The position numbers were made by a program, and so were the translations under genes. The notes beneath the pieces are model-generated. The model did no database searches. It was not told where the DNA came from and worked only from the letters and a program-made list of their open reading frames with translations. Shown here piece by piece: positions 16,786 through 25,228 of a DNA stretch of 64,000 nt; position 1 is the first letter of the stretch; each line of letters starts with the position of its first letter. This DNA is from JAOUEA01 sp963821925 (lineage in GTDB: Bacteria > Actinomycetota > UBA4738 > HRBIN12), in the NCBI GenBank assembly GCA_963821925.1, contig CAWGFO010000001.1, positions 434,001-498,000 of the forward strand, written 5' to 3'.

Positions 16786-16821
16786 GAACCCCTGAAAACC
16801 CGCGTGGTTGCAGGGGTTTCC
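16786..16821 (+). terminator. Rho-independent-type terminator after the pknB operon
   Basis: AACCCCTG (16787-16794) pairs perfectly with CAGGGGTT (16811-16818). Inside the loop AACC and GGTT can add four more pairs. A short TTTC follows. It separates the pknB operon from the HU gene. Confidence 0.65.
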
Positions 16822-16874
16822 GCCGGATATCGGGTAGGCTCCCCCGGAATCCGACACCTGGGGAGGTGCCTGTA

Positions 16875-17153
16875 GTGAACAAGACCGAGCTCATCGACGC
16901 GATCGCCGATCGCACGGGCGTGGCCAAGTCGACGGTGGACGCCGTCATCAAGGGCATGACCGACACGATCGAGGAGAACGTCGCCAAGGGCGACAAGATC
17001 TCGATCCCCGGCTTCGCGTCGTTCCAGAAGGTGAAGCGCGCCGCGCGCACGGGCCGCAACCCGCGCACCGGCGAGACGATCCAGATCCCGGCATCGGCGA
17101 CCGTGAAGGTCACCGCGGGCGCGCGCCTGAAGGGCAGCGTCTCCGGGAAGTAA
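16875..17153 (+). CDS. hup: HU family DNA-binding protein
   Basis: A 92-residue histone-like protein. It starts MNKTELIDAIA and contains the DNA-arm region GRNPRTGETIQIPAS, which bends DNA nonspecifically as a dimer. It lacks the long lysine-rich tail of mycobacterial HupB. The GTG at 16875 is preferred over the in-frame GTG at 16866 because GGGAGG lies eight bases upstream and the first residues then match the family exactly. A TAGGCT hexamer at 16835-16840 may be the -10 element. Monocistronic: a strong hairpin follows at 17177-17209. Confidence 0.95.
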   Translation: MNKTELIDAIADRTGVAKSTVDAVIKGMTDTIEENVAKGDKISIPGFASFQKVKRAARTGRNPRTGETIQIPASATVKVTAGARLKGSVSGK

Positions 17154-17176
17154 GCTCCCCCCGCTCATCGAGCGTG

Positions 17177-17209
17177 ACGGAGGGCCCGGCCCCGTGCCGG
17201 GCCTTCCGT
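17177..17209 (+). terminator. Terminator hairpin after hup
   Basis: ACGGAGGGCCCGGC (17177-17190) pairs with GCCGGGCCTTCCGT (17196-17209), 14 bp with one G-T pair and a 5-base loop, 23 bases past the HU stop. No T-run. Confidence 0.75.
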
Positions 17210-17290
17210 GCGTCCGGGATCGAGCCTCGTCCCGGCCCGTTCGTCGTCCCGGCCGGTCCGGGAGCCGTTTCGGTACCCTGGAACCCTTCC

Positions 17291-17458
17291 ATGGACCGCG
17301 AAACCACGCTCCTGCTCGCCCTCGGCATGCTGATCGCCTCCGCGCTCGCGGTGGGTGTGAGCGGCGTGGTGCTGTTCACCCGCGATCGACGGCTCGTCCG
17401 TGCGGCGCACGGGACGACCGATCGCGGATCCCATCCCGAGGGCCACGAGGAGTCCTGA
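17291..17458 (+). CDS. Small single-pass membrane protein upstream of hisD
   Basis: A 55-residue protein. A short N-terminus (MDRETT) is followed by one hydrophobic helix (about 7-30: LLLALGMLIASALAVGVSGV), then a basic and polar tail. Its stop lies one base before the hisD GTG, so it heads the his transcript. A TACCCT hexamer at 17274-17279 is a plausible -10. No family recognised; a role in histidine synthesis is not implied by the sequence. Confidence 0.6.
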   Translation: MDRETTLLLALGMLIASALAVGVSGVVLFTRDRRLVRAAHGTTDRGSHPEGHEES

Positions 17459-17459
17459 C

Positions 17460-18749
17460 GTGCTCGAGTTCCTCGACCTGCGCGAGCGGGGCGAGCGTCT
17501 CGAGGCCACCAGGCTCGAGATCGACCCCACCGTCGCGGACACCGTCACCCGCATCCTCCAACGCGTCTTCGTGGAGGGCGACGAGGTCCTGATCGAGCTC
17601 GCGCTGCGGTTCGACGGCGCCGAGCTCGGCGAGATCCTGGTCACCGACGAGGAGCTCGCGGCGGCCGAGCGCGACACGCCGCCGGAGCTCCGAGAGGCGC
17701 TCGACGAACTGATCGAGCGCCTCCACCACCTGGCCGAGCGGCAGATCCCGGCCGAGTGGTGGGAGGAACGCGACGGCGTGCGCTACGGCGAGATCGTCAG
17801 GCCGCTCGAGTCGGTCGGCTGCTACGTGCCCGGCGGCCGTGCCGTGTATCCGTCGTCGGTGTGCATGACGGTCGTCCCCGCGGTCGTCGCGGGGGTCGGC
17901 GAGATCGTGCTCTGCACCCCGCCGCTGCCCGACGGGACGATCCCCGCGCCCGTGCTGTACGCGGCCAAGCGTGCGGGCGCCACGTACGTGGCCAAGACCG
18001 GCGGTGCACAGGCCGTCGGTGCGATGGCGTACGGCACCGAGTCGGTCCCGCGGGTGGACCGGATCGTCGGTCCGGGCAACGCCTACGTGACCGAGGCGAA
18101 GCGACAGGTCGCGGGCTTCGTCGGGATCGACGGCCTCGCCGGGCCGAGCGAGCTCGCGATCGTGGCCGACGACGACGTCGACGCGCACATGGCGGCGCTC
18201 GACCTGATCGCGCAGGCCGAGCACGACCCCGAGGCCCGGACGTTCTTCGTCACGACATCGGCGGACCTGATCGAGCGCGTGGGCGCCGCGCTCGAGGCCG
18301 CCCTGAAGAAGGCGGGCCGCCGGGACATCGTCGACGCGGCGCTCCGGTACACGCGCGCGGTGGTCGTGCGCGACCTCGACCAGGCCGCCGACGTCGTGAA
18401 CGACCTCGCGGCCGAGCACCTGCAGATCCTGCTCCCCGAGCCCGACGTCTTCCTCGCGAAGGTGCGGAACGCCGGCGCGATCTTCCTGGGTCGGTGGACC
18501 GCGGTGCCGTTCGGCGACTACGGCGTCGCCTCGAACCACGTGCTGCCGACCGCGGGCACCGCTCGCTTCTCCAGCGGGCTGCGCGCCGCCGACTACGTGA
18601 CGGTCACCTCGGTCGTCGAGATGGACGGCGAGGCCGCCTCGCGGTTCGCGCCGGGCACCTGCCGGATCGCGCGCGCCGAGGGCCTCGTCGGCCACGCGAA
18701 GGCGATGGACGCCCGCGCGAACGACCACCGAGACGGGAACCCGGCATGA
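17460..18749 (+). CDS. hisD: Histidinol dehydrogenase
   Basis: A 429-residue Zn-dependent, NAD-dependent enzyme for the last two steps of histidine synthesis (histidinol to histidine). Family signatures seen are GCYVPGGRAVYPSSV, TGGAQAVGAMAYGT, the VDRIVGPGNAYV stretch, GPSEL, AEHDPEA and the C-terminal SNHVLPT, which carry zinc and catalytic residues. GTG start at 17460. Ends in an ATGA overlap with hisC. It leads the main his cluster D-C-B-H-A-F-I-G, the usual actinobacterial order. Confidence 0.97.
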   Translation: MLEFLDLRERGERLEATRLEIDPTVADTVTRILQRVFVEGDEVLIELALRFDGAELGEILVTDEELAAAERDTPPELREALDELIERLHHLAERQIPAEWWEERDGVRYGEIVRPLESVGCYVPGGRAVYPSSVCMTVVPAVVAGVGEIVLCTPPLPDGTIPAPVLYAAKRAGATYVAKTGGAQAVGAMAYGTESVPRVDRIVGPGNAYVTEAKRQVAGFVGIDGLAGPSELAIVADDDVDAHMAALDLIAQAEHDPEARTFFVTTSADLIERVGAALEAALKKAGRRDIVDAALRYTRAVVVRDLDQAADVVNDLAAEHLQILLPEPDVFLAKVRNAGAIFLGRWTAVPFGDYGVASNHVLPTAGTARFSSGLRAADYVTVTSVVEMDGEAASRFAPGTCRIARAEGLVGHAKAMDARANDHRDGNPA

Positions 18750-19810
18750 GCCCCGCGGCCACGCCCCGCCCGGGCGTCCGCGACGTGGCGCCCTACATCT
18801 CCCCCCAGCTCGAGGTCGCCGCGCGCCTCAACACGAACGAGTGCCCGCACCCGCTCCCGGAGGGGTTCAGCGACGAGCTCGCGCGCACGATCCGCGACCT
18901 GCCGCTGAACCGCTACCCCGACGGCCAGATGACCCGGCTGCGCGAGGACCTCGCCACGCACCTCGGCCACCCGGTCGAGGGCACGTGGCCCGCGAACGGC
19001 TCGAACGAGGTGCTCACCGAGCTGCTCCTCGCCTACGGCGGCCCCGGCCGCACCGCGGCGATCTTCGAGCCGACCTACCTCCTGCACTCGCGTCTGTGCT
19101 GGCTCACCCACACCCGGGTGGCGAGCCGCCGGCTCGACGACCCGTTCGTGCTCACCGAGGCCGCGGTCGACGAGGCCCTCGCCGGCGCGCCCGACGTGGT
19201 CTTCGTCTGCTCGCCGAACAACCCGACCGGCACCGCGCAGCCGCTCGACGTGGTGACCCGTCTCGCCGCGTCGACCGACGCGCTCGTGATCGTGGACGAG
19301 GCCTACGTCGAGTTCGGCGGCGAGAGCGCGCTGAAGCTCGTCGCCGACCACCCGAACCTCGCGGTGGTGCGCACCTTCTCGAAGGCGTTCGCGATGGCGG
19401 GCGCGCGGCTCGGCTACGTGCTCACGGGTCCCGAGGTCGTGGGTGACCTGCAGCGCGTACGGCTGCCGTACCATCTGTCGTCGCTCGCGCAGGCCGCCGG
19501 GATCGTCGCGCTCCGCCACGCCACCGAGGCGATGGCGATCCTCGAGGCGATCCGCATCCAGCGCGACCGCATCGTGGACGCGCTCACCGCGATCGACGGG
19601 ATCACGGTCTTCCCCTCCGAGGCGAACTTCGTGCTGTTCGTGCCGCCGCCGGGCCACGACGCCACGGAGGTCTGGCAGGGGCTGCTCGACCGCGGCGTCC
19701 TGGTCCGCGACCTCACGGCGGTGGTGCCGAACGCACTGCGGGTGACCGCGGGCGCCGAGCACGAGGTCGACCTGTTCCTCACGAGCCTCCGGGAGGTGCT
19801 CGCCACGTGA
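18746..19810 (+). CDS. hisC: Histidinol-phosphate aminotransferase
   Basis: A 354-residue PLP-dependent class I/II aminotransferase that makes histidinol phosphate from imidazole acetol phosphate and glutamate. Visible motifs are LNTNECPHP at the N-terminus, SPNNPTGT, VDEAYVEF and the PLP lysine in TFSKAFAMAGARLGY. The C-terminal FPSEANFVLF is typical. It overlaps hisD by ATGA and hisB by GTGA. HisC enzymes may also transaminate aromatic amino acids. Confidence 0.96.
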   Translation: MSPAATPRPGVRDVAPYISPQLEVAARLNTNECPHPLPEGFSDELARTIRDLPLNRYPDGQMTRLREDLATHLGHPVEGTWPANGSNEVLTELLLAYGGPGRTAAIFEPTYLLHSRLCWLTHTRVASRRLDDPFVLTEAAVDEALAGAPDVVFVCSPNNPTGTAQPLDVVTRLAASTDALVIVDEAYVEFGGESALKLVADHPNLAVVRTFSKAFAMAGARLGYVLTGPEVVGDLQRVRLPYHLSSLAQAAGIVALRHATEAMAILEAIRIQRDRIVDALTAIDGITVFPSEANFVLFVPPPGHDATEVWQGLLDRGVLVRDLTAVVPNALRVTAGAEHEVDLFLTSLREVLAT

Positions 19811-20397
19811 CCGCTCCGCGCGCCGCCACGGTCACCCGCACGACGAAGGAGACCGACATCCGCGTCGAGCTGACGCTCGACGGGTCGGGCCGCTCGACGT
19901 CCGATACCGGCATCCCGTTCTTCGACCACATGCTGCAGCAGCTCGGCAAGCACGCCGGCTGGGACCTCGACGTGACCTGCAAGGGCGACCTGCAGGTCGA
20001 CGGCCACCACACCGTGGAGGACTGTGGGATCGCGATCGGCCAGGCGCTGACCGAGGCCCTGGGCGACAAGGCGGGGATCCGGCGGTTCGCCTCGATCGTC
20101 GTGCCGCTCGACGAGGCCGCCGTCGAGGTCGTGCTCGATCTCGCGGGCCGCACCTTCGTGATCCACGAGGTGCCCGTGCCCTACGAGACGATCGACGGGT
20201 TCGACACCGGGCTGCTCGAGGACTTCGTGCGCGCGTTCGCGCAGGCGGCGAACCTCACGGTCCACGTGCACCTGCGGTACGGGCGCTCGCCGCACCACAT
20301 CTGCGAGGCCGAGTTCAAGGCGCTCGCGAACGCCCTGGGCGACGCGTGTGCGCTGACGGGCCGCGGCGACGTGCCCTCGACGAAGGGCACCCTGTGA
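19807..20397 (+). CDS. hisB: Imidazoleglycerol-phosphate dehydratase
   Basis: A 196-residue monofunctional IGPD without the HisB phosphatase domain, so histidinol phosphatase must be encoded elsewhere. Two Mn-binding histidine clusters are present: GHHTVEDCG and PHHICEAEFKA. The start FFDHMLQQLGKHAGWDL is also conserved. GTG start in a GTGA overlap with hisC; ends in a GTGA overlap with hisH. Confidence 0.97.
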   Translation: MTAPRAATVTRTTKETDIRVELTLDGSGRSTSDTGIPFFDHMLQQLGKHAGWDLDVTCKGDLQVDGHHTVEDCGIAIGQALTEALGDKAGIRRFASIVVPLDEAAVEVVLDLAGRTFVIHEVPVPYETIDGFDTGLLEDFVRAFAQAANLTVHVHLRYGRSPHHICEAEFKALANALGDACALTGRGDVPSTKGTL

Positions 20398-20999
20398 CGA
20401 TCGCGGTCCTCGACTACGGCTCGGGGAACCTGCACTCCGTCTCCCGCGCCCTCGCGCGCGTGGGCGGGGATCCGGCCGTGACCGGCGATCCGGCCGAGGT
20501 CGGACGGGCCGACGCGCTCGTGATCCCGGGCGTCGGCCACTTCGGTGCGTGCGTACGGGCGATCTGCCACCACGGCCTCGACGAGGCGATCCTCGCGTTC
20601 CGCGCGACCGGCCGCCCCGTGTTCGGGGTGTGTGTGGGGATGCAGGTCCTGTTCGAGGGGAGCGACGAGGACCCCGAGGAGGGTCTCGGCGTGCTGCCGG
20701 GCCGCGTACGACGGCTGCCGGACGACGTGAAGGTTCCGCACATGGGCTGGAACACGGTGACCTGGGCCCGCCCGCACCCGTACACCGACGGCCTGCCCGA
20801 CGGCACCCGGTTCTACTTCGTCCACTCGTTCGCCCCCGACCCTGGCGACGACGCCGTGGGCGTGACCGAGCACGGCCGCCCGTTCGCGGCGGCGGTCGCG
20901 CACGAGAACGTGTTCGCCACGCAGTTCCACCCGGAGAAGTCCGGCGAGGCCGGGCTCCAGATGTACGAGCGATTCGTGAAGGCGGTGGCCCATCCGTGA
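20394..20999 (+). CDS. hisH: Imidazole glycerol phosphate synthase, glutaminase subunit
   Basis: A 201-residue class I glutamine amidotransferase that supplies ammonia to HisF. The catalytic cysteine is in GVCVGMQVLFEGS and the His-Glu pair in TQFHPEKSG. The N-terminal DYGSGNLHSV is diagnostic. GTG start in a GTGA overlap with hisB, and its stop overlaps hisA the same way. The HisH-HisA-HisF order matches other actinobacteria. Confidence 0.97.
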   Translation: MTIAVLDYGSGNLHSVSRALARVGGDPAVTGDPAEVGRADALVIPGVGHFGACVRAICHHGLDEAILAFRATGRPVFGVCVGMQVLFEGSDEDPEEGLGVLPGRVRRLPDDVKVPHMGWNTVTWARPHPYTDGLPDGTRFYFVHSFAPDPGDDAVGVTEHGRPFAAAVAHENVFATQFHPEKSGEAGLQMYERFVKAVAHP

Positions 21000-21697
21000 T
21001 CGTGATCCCCGCGATCGACCTGCGCGGCGGCCGCGCGGTGCGCCTGCTCCGCGGCAACCCCGACGACGAGACCTCGTACGCCGACGACCCCGTGGCCGTC
21101 GCCGAACGCTTCCAGGAGGAGGGGGCGCGGCGGCTCCACATCGTGGACCTCGACGCCGCCCTCGAGCAGGGCGACAACCGCGAGGCGATCCGGTCGATCT
21201 GCCACGCGGTCGTGATCCCCGTGCAGGTCGGCGGCGGGCTCCGATCGCTCGAGGCGATCGGCACGATGATCGAGGACGGCGCCGCGCGCGCGATCCTCGG
21301 CACCCAGGCCGCGCTCGACCACGGGTTCGTGGCGCGCGCGGTCGAGGAGTTCGCCGAGCGCGTCGTCGTCGCGGTCGACGTGCGCGGCGGTCGCGTGATG
21401 GTGCGCGGCTGGCAGGAGGAGGGCCCCAAGCTCGAGGAGACGATCGCGGCGCTCGACGACGCCGGTACCCCGCGGTACCTCGTGACCTCGATCGCCCGTG
21501 ACGGGACGCTGGACGGGCCGGACCTGCGGCTCTACACGCAGGTGCTGAAGCTGACCGAGACCCCGCTGATCGCGAGCGGCGGCGTGCGCGACGCCGACGA
21601 CATCTGGGCGCTGCGGGACCTCGGGTGCGAGGCCGCCGTCACCGGCAAGGCGCTCTACGAGAAGACGCTGAAGCTCGCCCAGGTCATCCGGGGCTGA
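20996..21697 (+). CDS. hisA: ProFAR isomerase HisA (possibly dual HisA/TrpF, PriA)
   Basis: A 233-residue TIM-barrel isomerase. It starts VIPAIDLRGGRAVRL, with catalytic Asp in the AIDLR strand and the second acid in VAVDVRGG. Phosphate-binding glycines are in QVGGGLRS and ASGGVRD. In many actinobacteria this enzyme (PriA) also does the TrpF reaction; I cannot tell here. GTG start overlaps hisH; hisF begins 5 bases after its stop. Confidence 0.95.
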   Translation: MIVIPAIDLRGGRAVRLLRGNPDDETSYADDPVAVAERFQEEGARRLHIVDLDAALEQGDNREAIRSICHAVVIPVQVGGGLRSLEAIGTMIEDGAARAILGTQAALDHGFVARAVEEFAERVVVAVDVRGGRVMVRGWQEEGPKLEETIAALDDAGTPRYLVTSIARDGTLDGPDLRLYTQVLKLTETPLIASGGVRDADDIWALRDLGCEAAVTGKALYEKTLKLAQVIRG

Positions 21698-21702
21698 CGA
21701 CG

Positions 21703-22467
21703 ATGCTCGCGAAGCGCCTGATCCCGTGCCTCGACGTCGACGGCGGTCGCGTCGTGAAGGGCACGAGGTTCCAGGACATGCGCGACGCCGGCGATCCGGT
21801 CCAGATGGCCGCGCACTACGACCGCGAAGGCGCCGACGAGCTGGTCTTCCTCGACATCACCGCCACCGTCGAGGGGCGGACGGCGACGCTCGACGTGATC
21901 TCGCGGACCGCCGAGCAGGTGTTCATCCCGCTCACCGTGGGTGGCGGCGTCCGCACCGAGGACGACGTGAACGAGCTGCTGCGCGCCGGGGCCGACAAGG
22001 TCTCGATGAACAGCGCGGCCGTGCGGGATCCCGCGACGCTCCAGCGGTGCGCCGACCGGTTCGGCACGCAGTGCATGGTGATCGCGATCGACGCGAAGCG
22101 GCGCGCCGACGGCGACGGCTGGGAGGTCTTCATCGACGCGGGGCGGACCGGCACGGGACGCGACGCGATCGAGTGGGCGGTCGAGGCCACGACCGAGCGC
22201 GGCGCCGGGGAGGTGCTGCTCACCTCGATGGACCGCGACGGCACCGGTGAGGGCTACGACCTGGGCCTGCTGCGTGAACTCGCCGCCGTCGTGCGGGTGC
22301 CGGTGATCGCGAGCGGGGGGGCGGGCGACCTCGACCACTTCGCCGAGGCCCTGCTCGAGGGCGGCGCCGACGCGGTACTGGCGGCGAGCCGGTTGCATCG
22401 CGGCCAGCTCACGATCCGCGAGATCAAGGAGTACCTGCGGTCGAAGGGCCTCGAGGTGCGGCTGTGA
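21703..22467 (+). CDS. hisF: Imidazole glycerol phosphate synthase, cyclase subunit
   Basis: A 254-residue TIM barrel that closes the imidazole ring and releases AICAR. The start LAKRLIPCLDVDGGRVVKG carries one catalytic Asp; the second is in TSMDRDGTGEGYD. Phosphate-binding loops are LTVGGGVRT and ASGGAGDL. ATG at 21703. It ends in a GTGA overlap with hisI. It forms a complex with HisH encoded two genes upstream. Confidence 0.97.
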   Translation: MLAKRLIPCLDVDGGRVVKGTRFQDMRDAGDPVQMAAHYDREGADELVFLDITATVEGRTATLDVISRTAEQVFIPLTVGGGVRTEDDVNELLRAGADKVSMNSAAVRDPATLQRCADRFGTQCMVIAIDAKRRADGDGWEVFIDAGRTGTGRDAIEWAVEATTERGAGEVLLTSMDRDGTGEGYDLGLLRELAAVVRVPVIASGGAGDLDHFAEALLEGGADAVLAASRLHRGQLTIREIKEYLRSKGLEVRL

Positions 22468-22812
22468 CCGAGCCGCTCGACCGCTCCCCCGTCGAGCTCG
22501 ACGGGCTCCGGTTCGACGAGCGCGGGCTGATCCCCGTGATCGCCCAGGACGCCGAGACCGGCCAGGTCCTGATGATGGCGTGGGCGAACCGCGAGGCGCT
22601 CGAGCGGACGCTCGCCGAGGGGCGCATGGTCTATTGGAGCCGATCCCGGGCCGAGCTCTGGCGCAAGGGCGACACGAGCGGACACGTGCAGCACTGGGAC
22701 GAGCTCCGCGTGGACTGCGACGCCGACGTCGCTCCTCGCGCGGATCCACCAGGAGGGCGCCGCCTGCCACACGGGCGAGCGCTCGTGCTTCTTCAGACCG
22801 CTCGCCACCTGA
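22464..22812 (+). CDS. hisI: Phosphoribosyl-AMP cyclohydrolase, with apparent 1-nt frameshift
   Basis: The first part is a normal HisI (LDGLRFDERGLIPVIAQDA, MMAWANREALERTL, VYWSRSRAELWRKGDTSGH) up to RVDCDAD near base 22727. From there the open frame turns into nonsense and stops at 22841. The +1-shifted frame continues with LLARIHQEG, the zinc and active-site pattern CHTGERSCFF, and stops at 22812. The interval is 349 nt, one more than a multiple of three, so one extra base near 22725-22731 explains it. As read, the enzyme lacks its C-terminal cysteines and would be inactive. A sequencing or assembly error is the simplest cause. No HisE domain is fused. Confidence 0.85.
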
Positions 22813-22834
22813 CCGCCGCTAGACTCCCGGGACC

Positions 22835-23710
22835 ATGCTGAAGCTGGTCATCCCGAAGGGCTCGCTCGAGGAGCAGACCCTCCGCTTGTTCGAGGCGGCG
22901 GACCTGCACGTGCGCCGCGGCTCGAGCCGCGACTACCACGGCACGATCGACGACGATCGGATCGAGCGCGTGAGCGTGCTCCGCCCGCAGGAGATCCCGG
23001 TCTACGTGGCCGATGGGCTCTTCGACCTCGGGATCACCGGACAGGACTGGATCGCCGAGACCTCCGCCGACGTCGAGGTGCTCACGAGCCTGTCGTACGC
23101 GAAGACCGGCCCCGGCCACGGCACGAAGATCGTGCTGGCCGTGCCGAACGAGCACCCGGCGAACGCGGCGAAGGAGATGCCCGCCGGCTCGCGGATCTCG
23201 ACGGAGTTCGTGAAGCTCACCGAGCGGCACTTCGCGGAGCTGGGGATCCCCGTGAAGGTGGCCTGGTCGTACGGCGCGACCGAGGCGAAGGTCCCCGAGA
23301 TCGTCGACGCGATCGTCGACGTCACCGAGACCGGCAGCACCTTGCGCGCCCACGGCATGAAGATCATCGAGACGCTGCTCACCTCCGATCCGGTGCTCGT
23401 CGCGAACCGCGACGCCGCCTCGGACCCGGTCAAGCGGGCCGCGATGGACGACATCACCACCCTGCTGCTGGGCGCGCTCCGCGCCGAGGGCCGCGTGCTG
23501 ATCAAGCTCAACGTTTCGGAAACCGACCGCGACGCCGTGCTCGCCGTCGTGCCCTCGATGAAGGCGCCCACGGTCTCGCCGCTCGCCGGCGGCGGCTTCG
23601 CGATCGAGACCGTCGTCGAGAAGCGGGGCGTGAATCGACTGATCCCCGAACTGCTCGCGGCCGGCGCCACCGACATCCTCGAGCTCCCGATCTCCAAGAT
23701 CGTTCCCTAA
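22835..23710 (+). CDS. hisG: ATP phosphoribosyltransferase, long form
   Basis: A 291-residue enzyme for the first committed step of histidine synthesis (ATP + PRPP). The catalytic part covers about residues 1-205 (IPKGSLEEQTLRLFEAADL, DLGITGQDW, DAIVDVTETGSTLRAHG). A C-terminal ACT-like regulatory domain (about 210-288) marks the long, histidine-inhibited form, which needs no HisZ. The start ATG at 22835 lies nine bases after a TAGACT hexamer (22820-22825), so a separate leaderless transcript is possible. It overlaps the frameshifted extension of hisI but not the restored hisI. Confidence 0.96.
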   Translation: MLKLVIPKGSLEEQTLRLFEAADLHVRRGSSRDYHGTIDDDRIERVSVLRPQEIPVYVADGLFDLGITGQDWIAETSADVEVLTSLSYAKTGPGHGTKIVLAVPNEHPANAAKEMPAGSRISTEFVKLTERHFAELGIPVKVAWSYGATEAKVPEIVDAIVDVTETGSTLRAHGMKIIETLLTSDPVLVANRDAASDPVKRAAMDDITTLLLGALRAEGRVLIKLNVSETDRDAVLAVVPSMKAPTVSPLAGGGFAIETVVEKRGVNRLIPELLAAGATDILELPISKIVP

Positions 23711-23738
23711 CGCCCGTAGCCTCTGGGCCGCACGGGTC

Positions 23739-23766
23739 TTGACCCCGCCGGTGGGCGAGATACCCT
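23739..23766 (+). promoter_or_regulatory. Promoter of the delta-60 repeat protein gene
   Basis: TTGACC (23739-23744), a 16-bp spacer and TACCCT (23761-23766) fit a housekeeping sigma promoter. Transcription would start about 20 bases before the ATG at 23792 and include the Shine-Dalgarno. Confidence 0.55.
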
Positions 23767-23791
23767 GCGAACGCAACCCAGGGAGGTCCCG

Positions 23792-25078
23792 ATGAGCCGA
23801 CGTCGCACCGCCGCCCTACCGTTCTCGCTTACGCTCGCGCTCGCGTTGATCGCGGGCCTGGCCGTGCCGGCCCACGCCGACCCGGGCAAGCTCGACACGT
23901 TCTTCAGCGGCGATGGCAAGGCCACCGCCTTCGCGAACGGCGCCACCGGCTACGCGGTGGCGATCGACGCGAAGGGCCGCATCGTGGTGGCCGGATCTAC
24001 CCAGACCGCGAAACCGGACTTCGCGGTGGCGCGATTCCTGCCGAACGGGGCGCCCGACACCGAGTTCAGCAGGGACGGCCGTGTGACGGTGGACCTCGGG
24101 GGGGCCGACTACGGGTTCGACCTCGCCCTGCAGTCCGACGGCAAGATCGTGGTGGCCGGCGAACGGGACACGAAGACCCAGAACACGTTCGCGCTCGTGC
24201 GGCTGCTGCCGAAGGGCGGCCTCGACAAGGACTTCGGGGGCGGCGACGGGATCGTCCTCACCGATTTCGGGAAGCGTTACCAGGGCGCGAACGCCGTCGT
24301 CGTCTACCCGAACGGGAACATCGCGGCCGGCGGGTTCGCCTCGAACGGCTCGACCGGCCGCTGGGCGATCGCGCGGTACGGGCCGAAGGGTGTCCTCGAC
24401 AAGTCCTGGGGTAAGGACGGACGCGTGACGGTCGACCTGAGCTCGAGCGACGAATCGATCCGCGACCTGCTGTTCGTCCCGGGGGGCAAGCTCGTCGGCG
24501 TCGGCTACGCCGAGAGCGGCCTGATCCCGCGGTTCGCGGTGGCGCGGTTCCGGCCCAAGGGCACGCTCGATCCCGAGTTCGGGAACAAGGGGTTCAACCT
24601 GACCGACGTGAGCAAGGGCTCCGACATCGGCTACGGAGCGGCCCTGCAGTCCGACGGCAAGATCGTGGTCGTGGGCTACGCGAACAACTCGGGCAAGGCC
24701 GACTGGGGTCTCGTCCGCTACGGCCCCAAGGGGCGGCTCGACAAGACCTTCGGGGGCGACGGCAAGGTCGTCACGAAGATGACGACGGAGTACGAGTTCG
24801 CGTCCGCGATCTCGGTCCAGGCGAACGGCCGGCTCGTCGTCGTCGGGCGGGCGTCCCGGGAGGGAACCGCCGACAACTTCGGGGTGTTCCGCTACAAGCC
24901 GGGTGGCGCGCTCGACCAGTCCTGGAGCGGCAACGGCAAGACGTTCACCGACTTCGGCAGCGGGAACGACACCGCCCGCGACGTCGCGATCCAGGAGAAC
25001 GGCAAGATCGTGGTTGCCGGCGACGGCCAGGTCGAGGGGGCGCACCGGTTCACGGTCGCCCGGTACCTCGACAACTGA
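23792..25078 (+). CDS. Secreted delta-60 repeat protein (beta-propeller-like)
   Basis: A 428-residue exported protein. A signal peptide (about 1-29) has a basic start MSRRRTAA, a hydrophobic core and a cleavage site near PAHA-DP. The rest is a run of delta-60 repeats of about 50-55 residues, each with the form L-D-x-x-F-G/S-G-DGK, then A-x-x-DGKIVVAG and FAVARF. Such repeats are predicted to build a beta propeller; function in this family is unknown. It has its own promoter and a GGGAGG Shine-Dalgarno seven bases before the ATG. No anchor is seen, so it is probably released or cell-wall bound. Confidence 0.88.
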   Translation: MSRRRTAALPFSLTLALALIAGLAVPAHADPGKLDTFFSGDGKATAFANGATGYAVAIDAKGRIVVAGSTQTAKPDFAVARFLPNGAPDTEFSRDGRVTVDLGGADYGFDLALQSDGKIVVAGERDTKTQNTFALVRLLPKGGLDKDFGGGDGIVLTDFGKRYQGANAVVVYPNGNIAAGGFASNGSTGRWAIARYGPKGVLDKSWGKDGRVTVDLSSSDESIRDLLFVPGGKLVGVGYAESGLIPRFAVARFRPKGTLDPEFGNKGFNLTDVSKGSDIGYGAALQSDGKIVVVGYANNSGKADWGLVRYGPKGRLDKTFGGDGKVVTKMTTEYEFASAISVQANGRLVVVGRASREGTADNFGVFRYKPGGALDQSWSGNGKTFTDFGSGNDTARDVAIQENGKIVVAGDGQVEGAHRFTVARYLDN

Positions 25079-25142
25079 GGCGGACGCCGGCATCGGCCCC
25101 GCCTGGGGTCAGACGCCCCACGGAGATAGGTCCTTCGGCCGT

Positions 25143-25173
25143 TTGACAGGCCTGGACCCCGGTATGGCAAGAT
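25143..25173 (+). promoter_or_regulatory. Candidate promoter of the aceA leader
   Basis: TTGACA (25143-25148) is a perfect -35 hexamer. The best -10 is CAAGAT (25168-25173) with a 19-bp spacer, longer than ideal. It lies about 190 bases upstream of the aceA start, so a long leader or a separate short RNA would result. Confidence 0.5.
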
Positions 25174-25185
25174 GACCACAGATGT

Positions 25186-25201
25186 TTGAACACTCATTCA
25201 A
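25186..25201. promoter_or_regulatory. Palindrome downstream of the aceA promoter, candidate TetR-type operator
   Basis: TTGAACACTCATTCAA has outer arms TTGAA/TTCAA around a 6-bp centre. It resembles sites of fatty-acid-responsive TetR (FadR-type) regulators, and isocitrate lyase is needed for growth on fatty acids. It starts 12 bases past the proposed -10, where a bound repressor would block transcription. The regulator is not in the window. Confidence 0.4.
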
Positions 25202-25228
25202 CTTCGTACCGCACGAGTAGGGGCGGCC

